From contig CM023539.1 in assembly GCA_013350335.1 (NCBI GenBank), forward strand, positions 38,922,631 through 38,986,630: a stretch of DNA of 64,000 nucleotides. Reading direction: 5' to 3'. Of the stretch, positions 11,201 through 25,600 are shown piece by piece (the first letter of the stretch is position 1; each line of letters starts with the position of its first letter). The position numbers were made by a program, and so were the translations under genes. The notes beneath the pieces are model-generated. The model did no database searches. It saw only the letters and a list, made by a program, of their open reading frames with translations, and was not told the origin of the DNA. Source of the DNA: Chimonanthus salicifolius (lineage: Eukaryota > Streptophyta > Magnoliopsida > Laurales > Calycanthaceae).

Positions 11201-14200
11201 CAATTACTCTCCAAAAACATCTTAAAGATCAATCAGATATTATGGATCAAAAGATACAAGGTGTTGTCCACCAATCATCACACTATCATTTGTTGGACAT
11301 CATTTTATATTAGCTTCCTAATGCAACTTATGGATCTCAAATCTAAGTTTGGATTAAAAAGGGAGGTAAAAAAACTTGATCAGATATGATAATAAACTTG
11401 CTAAAAGTGTGGGAGTGGAGGAGTAAGGATCTCGATCACATAAGATACATTAAGGATGAAAACTAGATGATCTCAGTTAAAGACAACGACATAAAGAGTA
11501 GGTGGGAGACTTTTAATGATCTTTTGAATACCGTATATGAAAGCGAAGTTTATATGGAAGGAGTGGCCAATGAGGGGGATGGTGAAGTAAACCTAGCCTT
11601 AAAAAAGATGAAGAAGCGTAGAGTGCTAGGACCGAATGGTATCCTTATTGAGTTTTGGATTGTGCTAGGTGAAATTGGAGTGCATTGATTGACCCGATTA
11701 ATCAACAAAATTTTATTCTAAAAAAGAATGCCTAATGAGTGATGCAAAAGTACAATGGTTCCTTTCTATAAGAACAAAGGAAAAGTTCAAAGTTGCACAA
11801 ATTATCGTGTGATTTTAAACTCGTTAGTCACATTGTGAAACTTTGGGAGAGGGTAATAGGAAGCTCGTTTAAGATTTGAGCCAAGTGTCTCTAAAAATCA
11901 ATTTGGATTTATGCTAGGTAAGTGGACAATAGAACCCATCTTTCTAATTAGACAACTCAGAGAGAAATCGAGGGAGAAATGGAGAACCTATTTATGGTGT
12001 TTATCGACCTAAAAAGACTTACGACAAATTCCAAGGAAATTGATATGGAGAACATTATGAAATAAATGTATTCCCAAATAATATATCGAGATTATTAAGG
12101 ATATTTATGATGGCGCAACCACCAATGTTAGAAACGCTTGTGGAGAGCAGGTGGAGTTCCTAGTAGGAGCGGGTCTCTATCTAGGATCTACATTAGCTCG
12201 CACCCATTTGTGTTAATCATAGAAAACTTAGCATTAGAAATTGAAGATAAAGTGCTATGTTGTATGCTTTTTGTAGATGATATATTATTAATTAGTGAGA
12301 CAAAGCAACAACTCAATATTAAGTTGGAGTATTGGAGGAAAACTTTTGAGGCGGTTTGGTCATGTAATTCGAAGACGTGAGATGAGAGGTTACATGTTTT
12401 AGGTACAAGGAGAAGGAGTAGACTACTTAAAATGTGAAGGGAAGGAATAAAAAAAACACATGATAGATAGTGGAGTGACTGACTATATGGTGTATGATAG
12501 GGTCAAATATAGAAGTAGAACTCGAAAAGTTGACCCCAGATAGATGAGATTTTAGCTTTTGATGATGATGATCCAAAGAATCGAATCTATTGGTAACTGA
12601 GGTTCCAAGCACATTATATAGCAAGTATTGTATACACACAAGCATACATCTAAGAATAATAATTTTTAATTAAGCATTACTGACAATTACTTCATGTTAA
12701 CTATAATACTTACTAAATATTACAAAATTATAAAAATAGGCATATTATAGAAAAACTTTCTTAAAAAAAAACCTAGGTAAGTGCCTAGGTGCAAAATTGG
12801 TTAGGCAACTTGGAAAACTAGGCATGCTTTTGACTACTATGTTGATCTCCATATACTTCTCTTTTCATGCTTTTTGATTTCTGTGTACTAGTGATGTAGG
12901 ACACGACCCGAACCTGATTCACGTGTGGACCCCACTTTTTTTTTTTTATTTAGCAAGTTTGTTTAGAATTCTTATTTAGTTAGTTTCCTATTTAATTTAG
13001 ATTTCCTGATGTAATTAGGATTCTTGATAGGTTTCTTTGGTTTTTATATAAGGTGGCTAATAGAGAGGAACACAACTCTCATATATGATGGAATAAGAAA
13101 AAATTCAGAAGTTTGTTTTATCTCTTTTTTTTCCTTTCTTTCTCTCATGCCGTGAGTTGCAGGCTTGTTCGTTCTTCTCCCGGTCTCGACGAAGACTCAG
13201 GATCCCTATTTTGCTGGGTCTCTCTGCCGATAGCATTGATCCCGCATCAAGTGGTATCCAGAGTAGATTCTCTGCGTGATAGAGACGATTTTGTTCAAGG
13301 TATTTTTTTTGAAAAAAAAAAGAAGCCAAAGCCTGGGCGTTATCCCTAGCATGCTTCTTTTGCAAACGGCTTCACAAACCTTTTATCCTTTCTCAGTTAC
13401 CCTCCCACCCTCCCTTTGAAAAAAAAGGGTTCCGAAAAAAATCCATTATTGCTGTTCTCCTTGCCTCAAGCCGTTCGCTAGATCTGTAGGAACGACACAT
13501 GTCACTCCTCTAGTGTTGCCTGAGCGCACTTGATCTGTTGGAGACGTCTCTCGGCCTGATAATGCTATCCTACCTCGCAGAAACAGAGCCCAATCGTCTC
13601 TGTGTCTCTGTTGTCCATCGCACGTCCAGGAGCTTGCCATCTCTAGCCCAATTTTCTCTCCCTCCTCTCCCTTCCTGCGCTCACCTCGCCTGACTCCATC
13701 GCTTCCGCCAAATTGCCCTTACCCCATTCGTCCCTGTTCCACCAATCCAAAGCCTCCAATTTCTCGAACAAGCCCTGCACAATTTCACAGCCTCCCTCCC
13801 TTTTGTTGGCCAGTCCGTGTCTCTGCACTCTTCACCATCGTTCCTTTCTTTTGCATATTTTATCAATACCCACATTTATATCAACTAGCCATTTAACCCA
13901 AACACTCATCTGTGTCCCTTCCATTCTCAACACCTTTATTTAATGCCCATCTCCCATCAACTCTACATCATATTCCATTAAATGCCCACCTCTCTCTCCA
14001 AATCCCTCCACTTCTTTTTCACTATTCCCAAATGAACACTACCTCACATGAGCCCCATTTGACCAGCTTGACCACTTTTGACCGAACCTATCTCCATGTC
14101 TTACCGTTGGTCCCAACCTCACCCACCCATTAAGCCATTTACCCAGTCCTACTACCACTCATTTAATCCCATCACCTATCCATTGAACCAATTTAATGAG

Positions 14201-16646
14201 ACCTTTAACTCCCAATTGGTTCCTTTCTATTCCCATTCATCTGAGTCACCCAGTTATTTCCAAACTCCGAACCAATCCAACCGCTGCGTCTTGGACTCTG
14301 TGGGCAACCCGATATGATGAGTCGTATGTCACAAGACTTGTGTGCAACCATTTTATATCTACTGATCCCCATCTTGTCCCTGGATCTGATTGCCCACTAC
14401 ATCACATTGACTCGATGGCATCCCACAATGATGACGAGTTCAAAGAAATCCGATCTAGCCTTGAGAAGGTGAAAGATATGCTTCTCAAGTTCGTTGAATC
14501 CAGGCGCAATGCGGAATATAGAGACATGATAGTGAACAATACATCTAAACGTTCCCATCCATCAGGACCTGTGTCAACATTCAAGTGCATTTTGCAGACC
14601 CCTTCGCAACTAGATTGATTCATGTGAGCTTGAGCTCGTGTATGGTCTTTGCTCCGTTCGTCCCGCAGATGGTTCACTCTTGTCGTTCGTGCCCTGATCA
14701 TTGCACAATTGCCAGCTTTGTCATTCGGCTCTACGGAATTGGTCTCCACCTCTGTTGGGTACCTTGTTGAGTTCTTTTATTTTTATTTAGCAAGTTTATT
14801 TAGAATTCTTATTTAGTTTGTTTCCTATTTAATTTAGATTTCATGATGTAATTAGGATTCTTGATAGGTTTCTTTGGTTTTTATACAAGGTGGCCTTGTA
14901 ATAGAGAAGAACACAACTCTCATACACAATGGAATAAGAAAAAAATCAGAAGTTTGTTTTATCTATCTTTTTTTTTTTCTTTCTTTCTCTCCTGCCGTGA
15001 GCTGCAGGCTTGTTCGTTCTTCTCCCAGTCTCGATGAAGACTCGGGATCCTTATTTTGCTGGGTCGCTCTGCCGATAGTATCAACCCCACATCAATTAGA
15101 GTCTTTTCAAAAGTTCTTGTATAATGCTTGAAGAAATTTAGCTGCAGACAACTAAGAAAAAAAAATTAACACTTTACTTTTTAATTTTGTTTTTGGGTGG
15201 GTGACTGGGTGGTTGGGGGGCTTGGTTTGGAAAACAGAGGACAATAGTCAACAATTTAAGACAAAGTTACCAATGTCATGAAGTTTGCATTGACGCATAG
15301 TCATGTGTCATTATAATAGGAAGATAATTAGGATTATCTTTTTCAAGAGAATCACATGTTTGTTGGTCAATAAAAACCTCAGTTTGAACTTCTTTTTCCA
15401 ATGTCTTGTGCCTTTAAGTTTGATCATTCCATCTAAACCAGCTTACGTAGTGATCTCAGAAACCTGTTGACCAATAGGAGCAATAGAAAACATAACAATA
15501 GAAAGCATTTGCTGAATCTGATTGCTCTGTTCTTCTGCATAGATCCCCCATGACGAGTAATATACTTCCCATTAATGAGAAATATGGTTTGAACTTAAAG
15601 TGACACTCATAGTAAAAAGTCCATTGAAATGAATGGCTGATATGGAAATGCAGGCAGGCGTAATCCCTTAATCAGAAATGAAGTTGTTTTCAAATGGCAT
15701 TTATATATCATTTATAATTGATTCCCACTAGTGATGGTTGTCACAAATTGACCATTACTTGTGGTTCTCATGAGAAGCAGCATCCTTCAGTCAGTATGCC
15801 CTATGAAGGAGAGATCTCTTCCTCTGGATACTACGATATAATGCAAACAATCTAATGGAATAGAATGATAAATGATGAAGATTAATGATCTGTAATTTTT
15901 TTTTTTGAAAGGTAAGGTTAATATCCATTTTCCTTGTATTTTTTAGTATATGGATAACAATCCTATTCTAGACAGGGTTTACATTGATTTTATTTGACAA
16001 GTATACCTAAGAAGCAATGATTGTCTACCTCAGAATGGAATGGAAACAATGACTGTCTATTATGGTAGCATATTACCCGGTTTGAGATCGTGCTTGTAAT
16101 GTCTTACATTGGTCCCAATTAATATGAACCTATAAACTTTATCTTCTAAAGGATTTGAATATTTTATTTTGCATTCATTTCATTAGAGCTCCTATTTTCT
16201 TATTTTTGATAGGCTTCATCTTGATTTTATCTGACATATTGCTATTGTTAATCAAAGTGAACATTATTTTCAAGATGATCATTTTGTGAGACGGTAATTT
16301 TTGTTGTTTAACTAAATCACCCGAGTCTTGGCTATGAAAATGTTTCTCTAGTGGTTATTTTTAACTCTCTCCTTTTACTTAAAAAAGTATAGACTATGAA
16401 CTCTTTCTCTCTCTCTCTTCCCCATCAAGGCTGAATCAAATCTAGACTCATCCTTCATTCTGATTCTTTCAGGTTGCTTTTCTTCGTTATATTCAGCAGT
16501 GGAAAAAGAGGGTTGTGTTCGTTTTGAATAAATCTGATCTCTATCAGAATGACTTTGAGGTTTTGTTCTGCATTTTCAAGTGCCATGCCTGTTGATATCT
16601 TTAAATGTCTCCTCTTACCAACACACACACACACACCCCTCGTGTA

Positions 16647-16682
<36 letters not shown>

Positions 16683-19600
16683 CTCGTGTATCACACACAC
16701 ACACACACACACATACATGTACAAGCCTCGTGTATCGGTTAGCTCCGGAGAGAGTCAAACCTGAGAAGGCTAGTCTATTTCTAGAAGCTCAAGCCAACTG
16801 CGCTACACATGTGGGCACCTCTCACCTGTTGGTAGATTCTTAGTTTGAAGTAGTTTGGAAACCCATGCCAGTACCAGGACTGAGTTTCTCATTGGATCAA
16901 GAAGACTAGGGACCTAGTGGCTCAACCAAGCAGGTCAAAAAATTATTAAATTTATCAACATGTATAAGAAATTGCAAATATATAGTAAATATGATCAGGA
17001 ACTACCTTCTCCATCCTTGTTTTCCTTGTTTTCCCATTCCAGTGACTCGCCTTACATTTGGGGAGTCAATTAAGTTGATCTCTGAATCAGCCTATCTGGT
17101 TTTCAAGAAACTTTCGCGTAGCTTGTTTTAGCAAACCAGTTGTCTGGTATACAACCTGGCTAAGTTGACTCGTTAGTTGACCCACTCGGTTTAGACTATG
17201 CCCTTGAATTCCCCATTTTGTTTTTCACTTCATTATTGGAGCTTTCTAGCTGACTGCTAGTTTGATTCCCAATCATTTTCCTACATGGTTGTAGCTTGAA
17301 GAAGCCACTGGATTCATTAAAGAGAATGCACAAAAGCTGTTGAATGCAGAGGATGTGGCGTTGTATCCGGTATCTGCACGCTCTGCACTCAAAGCAAAAC
17401 TATCAGCTTCATCACATGTTGGAGAGCATTATGAGCAGTTACTTTCAAGCGATCCCCGTTGGAGGACCAGTGGATTCCCCGAACTTGAAAGTTTCTTGTT
17501 TAGCTTTCTGGATGGTTCCACGGACACTGGAATTGAAAGGATGAGACTTAAACTTGAAACACCAATTGGCATTGCAGAGAGACTACTTTCTGCTTGCGAG
17601 GCTCTTGTGAGGCAAGAATGTGAATATGCAAATCAGGATTTAATCTCAGTTAGGGAAATAAGTAGCAGTGTCAAAGAGTATGCAATGAGGATGGAAAGAG
17701 AAAGCACTTCTTGGAGGAAACAGATGTCATCTCTGGTACTACTCCATTCAACCCAATCCTTTTAGTCATGAGTAGCAGATAAATTTTGTTTTTTCTAGTC
17801 TTTTTATTGTGCAGTATTAAATTGGTTGCAACATTTAGCAGACTTGCCTTTCTATATATATCCAAAGGAATGAAGAACCTTGAATTTGTCTGCGACAAAT
17901 CGTCTATGTCATGACTTGCAGATTGAGATGGCACAAGCCCGTGGGGTGAAACTCACAGAATCCACTCTTCAATTGTCGAATCTCGATCTTGTTGCCTCAT
18001 ACTTCTTTAAAGGGGAGAAATCTACTGCATTGCTTGCCACCTCAAGCTTTCAAAATGAAGTTATTAATCCTGCACTTTCTGATTTAAATGTAAGTTTGTT
18101 TTCTATTTTATTGGGTATCTATTGAATTAATATCTACAGTTCAATTCTTGTCATCGTTGTTGTTATTATTATTAGGGCAGTGATTTTTGCACCATGATTT
18201 TTTCTCATGGTGCACCAAGCACCAATTTCTTTTTTCTTTTTTTTTTGGAGGGGGGAGAGTTACTCCAGATCACACCCAATTTTCCACTTTAATGGGCAGA
18301 TACCTAACTAGCATATTAGCTATAACATTGGCATATAAATTCATCCTGTTTCCTGGATACATATGAAATTAATATCACAATTTCTTTTTTCTCAGTGTCT
18401 AATTTGTGACCACTAGTTGTTGGGTCCATTGCAATGTGGGCTTTAGCAAAAGACTACCCTCCTTTTACATTGGGTGTCATCATATCATGTTCTAATTGCT
18501 TAACAAAACACTATCTCTTTTTACATTTGTTGTCATCGAATCAAGTTCTAATCATTTAATTGCTTTAGTGAACACCTTGTGAAGCTCATACCATGGGCAA
18601 AATTCGACTTGAATGCCATCCGTGGCAGTTCAATGGCCGTCTCGCTAGGGTCTTTGAATCTAAGATCTTATATTGATATATCAACTGGCTTGAAAGGAAG
18701 AATCCATTTTCTATATCTAGAAATTTAATGAGCCTTTAAATTTCCAGATTACTAGGAGGGAGAGCAGAGAGTGGTGTATAACCTTTTGTTGAGGAGCTGG
18801 CAAACAAGCCTATTTTCTCATTTTTGCTCAACTTTTGACCAAATTTTCCCTTTAGAAGGCTGGTGTATCTTTGTTAGGGTTATTGCCATGCTCTAGACTA
18901 TCAACTTTTTGTTCAACTCCTCGACATGTTTAGGCATATGCTTCTTAACTGGAATCTTTTATATGTCTCTGTCAATATAACGTTGTTGGACGAAACCTTG
19001 ACCCTTCACTCGATATTCCTACTAGACCCATATTTTGTAAGTAGAAAGAAATGTGATTAGGTCTTTAAACTTGAGGTGTCTACTCATGGTTTTACTTGAG
19101 ATTCTCTTTGATTTGTTAGTCTTTGTTAGGATGTGTTACAATTAATTTTTTGAAATGGATTTCACTAGTGAAACATTGCATAAAATAGGAGAAATGGGAC
19201 TCTTCTCTATTTGCCTACCTCCTCCTCTCCTCTTTAGGGAAAACAATGAAGGCTCACTCTTGGGCTTGCTCCAACCACTCTACTCACCACTCTTTCTAAT
19301 GTGGCGGAAACGGGGATAAAAATCAAATCAAGTCGGTCCTGATGAGTCTTTGGGTCGCACACGTGAGTGGCTTCGCACGTGCGAGACTTAACTTAAATGA
19401 AGGGGTTTCTTTGGCACGTGTGGGACTTAAGTTAGGGCTGCTTTTAGGGTGAAAACGAATGGGAAGAAGAAAAAAAAAGAAAGTGGAAATGGAACAGAGG
19501 GGCAGCGGCGGCAGAAACACAAAGAAGAGGAAGGAATCGCAGAAGGAGATAGAAGGAAGAAAGAAGGAAGAAGGCAGAGGGAAGGAGGGAGAAGGCTTGG

Positions 19601-22600
19601 GATCAACTGTACCTGGGTTTGTGATGAAGGAGAACCAAATCTGTTCACAGCGAACAGAGGGGAATCGTGTGGCAGTGGCGGAAGTGACGACAATGGTGAC
19701 TTGGGATAAGGCCCAAGCAACTTGCAGTGGTGGTATCTCTTGGGATGAGGCCCAAGATCTGTAGATGTAGAGGTCTGGAACTGGCCAGATGGAGATTCGT
19801 CTGCAACTTGGGCAGAAATAGAGGAGATAAACAATAAACAACTGGTAATCTTTTTATTCAATTCATAATATCGAAAATGTGTCTATCTCTCTCTTACATC
19901 TATCGTATTTATAAGAAAACAAAGAGATAAAAATAGAAAAAGACTCCTAAACAAACTAGGAAAGCTACGAAAGTGGTTTCCCGACTCTAGCACAACTTCT
20001 AATATTATTTGGACTCCTAAACCAAACTATGAAAGCCACGGACCTGGCATTCTTACAAGGACTCCAAAAATAAAATACTAAAATACGAAAATACTAAAAA
20101 GAGTTGTATCCGTGTCCTACATCACTTTCCCCCACCTCCTTAATAGCATGTTTTTTTATTTTATTTTTTATTGGAGATACAATCTCAGGAAAAAAAAAAA
20201 AAAACAATGAAGGCTCACTTTTGAACCATTTATTCTACCAAAATAAATATTGGCTCCTTCTCCCACCAAAAACTCCATATGATCTTTAATCTTGGAACCA
20301 GCCCCATGATCCAGCTCATCAAATTTTGAGATTTCTTTCCAAATCCGAGAATTGCCTCTTTTAGAGTCTCTAGTCTTTAATTTTATGACTTCTCTCAGCT
20401 TCCCTCTCCTCATTGAATCTCCACCATAGTTTGGATTATGAAAAGGAATGGATAATAGACAAGAATGTTGATTGGAGTAGATTTAATGAGGACAATAGGA
20501 CCACCAAAGAAGTGAAAGATTTTTTCTTGGGCACTAGTTTTTTACGGAATCGTTCAATAACTAGCCGCCCCCCACCCCTCTATCAGCTAAGCACTGCAAT
20601 TTGTTTTGGAACAAGAATGCCTACAATATACTATGAATGTTCAGTTTGAGGCTGGAAATTATTTTGAAGCATTCAAGAACCCTGAAAATGTTGAGGAACT
20701 GATTGTTATCATCTTTGTTGAAAACAATCATGTCGGCAAAATGCATGTGGGAATTGGATAAGTGGGAAATAGTTATCTGGAATCCCTCTATGAGACTTTC
20801 ATACTCTGCTTTTTGAAAAAAAGCCACAAAGACCTTCCATATCTAAGGAGAAAAGGATTGCGGATAGAGCATCCCCCTGCTTAGGACTGACTTCTTATCA
20901 ATACTCATTGCTTACATTATTTGGTTATTTGGTAACTTAAATAGCAATTGCATTCTGTTCAGGAACGTGGGGGTGGATTGAGGGCTGGACTAGTGGATTC
21001 AAGAGGAGTTTAACATCTCAATTTTTTTTGAAAGATATTAACATCTCAATTTTGAAAACTATATTAGGCAAGTACATAGAGTGATGAAGTCCCATTTTAA
21101 GGAGGAATACAATGGAGACAAATGGAATTTTTATCGAACATGGTGTACAATGTGCATTGGTTGGGTAGGATACAGGAACTAAAAATTGTGAAAATATTTC
21201 AAGTTCAATTTGCTAGACCAAAAACAGTTCGAAAGACGACAGTACCCCATAAATGGAAGCTTTTTGTCAAAGAGCTACACCATATAGAATCCTAACGCAA
21301 GTTATTGAAAACGTCTTCATTCCTAATGTGTATTTTCATTTTCTTTGGTGGACTAATGAGTACTTCATTGATTAATGTTGTAAGATAAAGTGTACATACA
21401 GTTTTTGTGTAGGGTGCAAGAGAGTTGACCTTAGATTGATCACTTGTGCTAATTAGTGCTGATTGATATTACATTTAATTTTTTTGGGTTCTCCATGATT
21501 TACTCTTTGTATTCTATTTATTCTTGTAATTCATGTGAGGAATATATAGAACAATTTCTCCTCAGAATTTTTTTTTCTTCCCTCAGTTGTTATTGGGATA
21601 TCTTGCGGAAAATACCTCCAAAGTTGCGAATGCGGATCAGTTCCCCTTCAGAAATTGAAATTGGATCAGGGTGCCTTATATGCCTGGTTAGACTTTTTTT
21701 GGATTAAATTGCCCACAGCGGGCGATAGCTTTTTCTTCTATAAATATATTTATAGTCTAAAGAAATACTAGCGCGGGTGCTAGCTTTTTCTTCTATAAAT
21801 ATATATATAATCTAAAGAAGACATGGAAGCTATTGTAGTTTAGTGATAAAGATACTTGTTTCTTATGTAAGTGGCCTGGGTTCAAAACTTGGAGATGACT
21901 ATTTTCTTTCATTTTACCCTATTGTTCATTTGTCATAGCTCGACCTAAATAAACAGGCTTGGACAAAGATTTTTTGTTCCACGAGTCAGGCTCGGGCTTT
22001 TAAGCTTGTTTATTTTTTTAAGCCCAAGCACAATTAAGTATGAGAGCCCAACAAGCTTTTAAGCCCAACGTGCTTGAGCATAAAGCATAAACAGGCTTAA
22101 AAGCTTGAACCTGATTCTTCGATTAAAAAATCTTTGTTGAAGCTTGTTTATTTAGGTTGGAGTTGGGCTCAGGCTTTTACTTAAAACCCGTTGAGCTTGT
22201 ACTTAACTGTACTTAGGCTTAAACAATAAATGGGGCTTAAAATCCCTAGCTCGACTCGTCGAAGAAAAAATCTTTGTCCAAGCCCTTTGTATAGGTCAGG
22301 ACTGGGCTCGGGCTTTTATTTAAAGCCGGTTAAGTAAAAGCCCGTTGAGGCTCGTTTGGCTCGTACTTATTGTACTTGGGCTTAAAAATAATCGGGCTTA
22401 AAAGCTCAAGCCTGGCCTGACGAAGAAACAATATTTGTCCAAGCCTGTTTGTTTAGGTCGAGGTTGGGCTCGGCCTTTTACTTAAAGCTCGCTGAGGTTC
22501 GTTGGGCTCGTACTTAACTATGCTTGGGCTTAGAAAAATAAATGGCTTAAAAGCCCGAGCCCGACGAACAAAAATCTTTGTCCGAGCCCGTTTATGTAGG

Positions 22601-25600
22601 ATGGGCTGGGACAAATGAACACCTCTTAATTATTACTCATTTTTTTCAAAAAAAAAATATTGAAAAGAGGATGAAAAAAAAAAATAGTCATCACCAGGAT
22701 TTGAATCCAAATCACTTACATGAGAAACAAATATCTTTACCACTAGATTACAATAGCTTCCATGCCTTCTTTAGACTATAAATAATATTTATAAAAGAAA
22801 AAACTAACACCGGCGTTGGCTAATCTATCACCTGGGCTAGCGTTGACACTGGTAAATCTAGCGCGTGCGCTTATAAAACCAACGCGGGCAGTCACAACTG
22901 TCATCCGTGCAATCCTCTTCAAAATGGGGGTAATTTAGTCCAAAAAAGTCTGACTAGGCGTACGAGACACCCTAACCCAATTTCAATTTTAAAGGCATAC
23001 TGACCCAAATTCACAAGGTATTTTCTGCAAAATATCCCTTTGTTTTTCTTTTTTATTTTATTTTTTCTATCATGTCTACAACGTGGTATTTAGAAGTGAA
23101 CAAGATCTGGGAGTTTTCCTTCAACTGACAACCTTTTTGAGGTTCTGGCCTTCTTCATTCCTCTATCTTCTTTTGTCTACAATTGTTTGTACCAGATTGG
23201 AGGTCAGTAATTTTATTTAAGGGAAGAAAAATAAAAAAGTTTTTTTTACCAAACTAGAAAGTTTGAACTACAATATCAAGAGGGTTCTTTGGCTGATCTG
23301 TGTGGAAACCCCACAAAGCCCAATCACAATTTGCTTTTGGATCTATCTATACAGCCCTCAATCTGTTTTGGAATTTGTGGGGCCCCCTTGGATCTCTCCT
23401 TTCTGCTGTCTGCATGTGACGCCAGAATACCTTGGATTGGAATTTTTTTTTTTTTGTTCCTTAGAGCTAGATCTGGTTTCTAGGGGTTGGATCTGTAGTA
23501 TACAACATTCTAGCAATTATTTCTTCATTATAAAGAATGATTTTATTGTTTCCCCTTGACTGGCTCTATGATGATAACAATTTCTGATTTGACACTCCCA
23601 TCTGGATGATTGGGGGTTCAATCAAACCTTTATGGACAAACCCCTTTTGATGTAACCGCACTAGTGCGATCACCACTACTCTTCTCAATGAGACCAATTA
23701 TGTGCAGTAGTCTCATTATGCCCTCGTGTTTATTGACGCAAAGAAAATTTGGATTTTATAGGTGCCAGCTTCCTATCTAAAGGGATGCAAAATGTAACCA
23801 ATGATTGTCATTCTACTTCAGGATATTGCATTTTCTTTGGTGATCACCTTGTCTCCTAGTGTGACAAGAAGCGAAATGCACTAAGTGCAGCAGAATTGAC
23901 CTTAGATTGATGAGTTGTGCCAATTGGTGTTGATTGATTCTACATTGTAATTTTTTCTTTTTTGTTCTCCATGATTATCTCTTTGTATTCTATTTATTCT
24001 TGTGAATTGATGTGAGGAATGCACAGAACATTTTCACCCTCAAAAAGGTTACTTTCCCTCAATCCATTCACTATAAGTTCTTCAGTGTTTTTTTATTTCT
24101 TTCTTCTTCTTCTTCTCATGGAGCTATTCCAAGAACTGCTCTCATGGATTGATGGAGGGATAACTCTTTCAATTGGAAAGGATCATGCCTTGTGGAAAAT
24201 TGTGCCACATTGCCATTAGGATGGGAAACTTGGAAGGAAAGGAATAGTCATAACAAAAAATTGTTCTTTGGTGCCATAGGGAGCCTATTGGAGAAAGAAT
24301 TTAATGGAATTGGACATGGGACTTGTAAAGAAATTAAAGATGTGTTATTCAGTTATAAAAATAGATTTGAAGTAGTAGGGAGTATGGAGGAGAAGTAGAG
24401 ATCAGATTGTATTTATGTGTTTTGTAGATGTTTCTTTTCTTTGGTTGTTCACTAACTTCATGTTCTTTTGAAATTCTGTTTGTATGGTGTCTTTATTATT
24501 ATTAAAATTAATTGCTACTCTCTCTCTCTCTCTCTCTACCCCCTCTCTCCCCGGAGAGGCTTGTATTGTTTCTTACATTGCACTGCAGTTCTACTATCAG
24601 GGGAAGGCAACCCTCATTGTCCTCAAACTACTAAAAGGTCCTAAAATGATTTAAGCATGGTTTTACATTAGTTAGTTATAATATCATTTTTTCTTGCAGA
24701 TTTCTGATAGTTTTAGAGCTCTGATGTCACCTAAATGCTTTGATGCCCCTTTGGAATGTCAACCACCAATTTGATGCTAAGATGATACAACCCATGCTGA
24801 TTTTATGACAAATCTAGGACCTAAAAAATCAAAACCCTTGGTTGATGATCCAATAATCTCAACACAATATCACACATATGTTTTGCACCAAGTGAAGAAG
24901 ATACACTTGTCATGTTGGGTAGGATTCACGCCTAATGGCTTTCTTAACCAATGCGCAAACCTACAATTATCAACTTCAACATTCGAAATAACTTTGAAAA
25001 AGTTCACAACTAACACAACTTGTTAACTTACCTAGGAGCATGAAGAGGACAAGAAGCATGAAATCATACTCAAGCATTAGCTATGATCACATATACAAGC
25101 TAGAAAAGGTTATGCCTAAGACTTTTCAAAAGCTCTTTTAATTGATTAATAGAAAATAACATAGAATAGAATGGTCCATGTGATGGGGTATTCAACCCTA
25201 TTTATTTGTTACTAAATCTTTGAGCAGTTCCAATTCAACTCCCATTCAGAATCCTACTTATTTTCTTCAAAGTTCCAACTACCAAGCATGACATTTCTGG
25301 AGGAATTAACTTGCTAATTATGGTTTCATGAGTCTAGTAGGAAGAACTTCTTTCTCAATTATTGAAGGTTACCCAAATCTTGCAACTCTAGTTTACCTAC
25401 TAAAAATGTTCCATAACAATTGAATGAACTTGGGGTTGTAGGAAAGCTAACCAACCTATGGAACACACTTGATATCATCAAGTGGCACCATTACTCAACC
25501 AACACTAAGGGCATACAATCTAACCTAGACGGAATGATGCAATCCATGATTGGGCCCACTTCCCACTTTTACAACTAGTGGTATCGACAAAAACTCTGTG

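Larger units (their letters stand above)
6348..16472 (+). other. FZL: FZL intron of 10,125 bp
   Basis: The intron between G3 and G4 exons starts GTATAT and ends TTTCAG. It is filled by copia, RTE-LINE and LTR relics, a TRIM, a tandem repeat and a 2.2-kb LTR element, listed separately. Stretches 6348-6740, 12545-12890 and 15095-16440 hold no recognised feature beyond short homopolymers and a CT run near 16400. Confidence 0.9.
21377..24105 (+). mobile_element. Degenerate LTR-pair element interrupted by a Mutator-like insertion
   Basis: Segments 21377-21594 and about 23858-24065 are diverged direct repeats sharing TTGACCTTAGATTGAT and CTCTTTGTATTCTATTTATT. After the inserted element (21595-23038) the left copy resumes with a T-rich stretch and CTACAACGTGGTATTTAGAAG near 23070, like an LTR end plus a decayed tRNA-Met primer site. 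The 800-bp interior has no recognised domain. Ends are approximate. Confidence 0.5.

Noticed and set aside
16549..16843. Two threonine/histidine repeat frames over the CA repeat
   Set aside because: They are translations of a microsatellite and the flanking SINE.
19427..19861. Overlapping serine/proline and lysine/glutamate-rich frames
   Set aside because: Low-complexity products of a purine-biased LTR leader; no domain on either strand.
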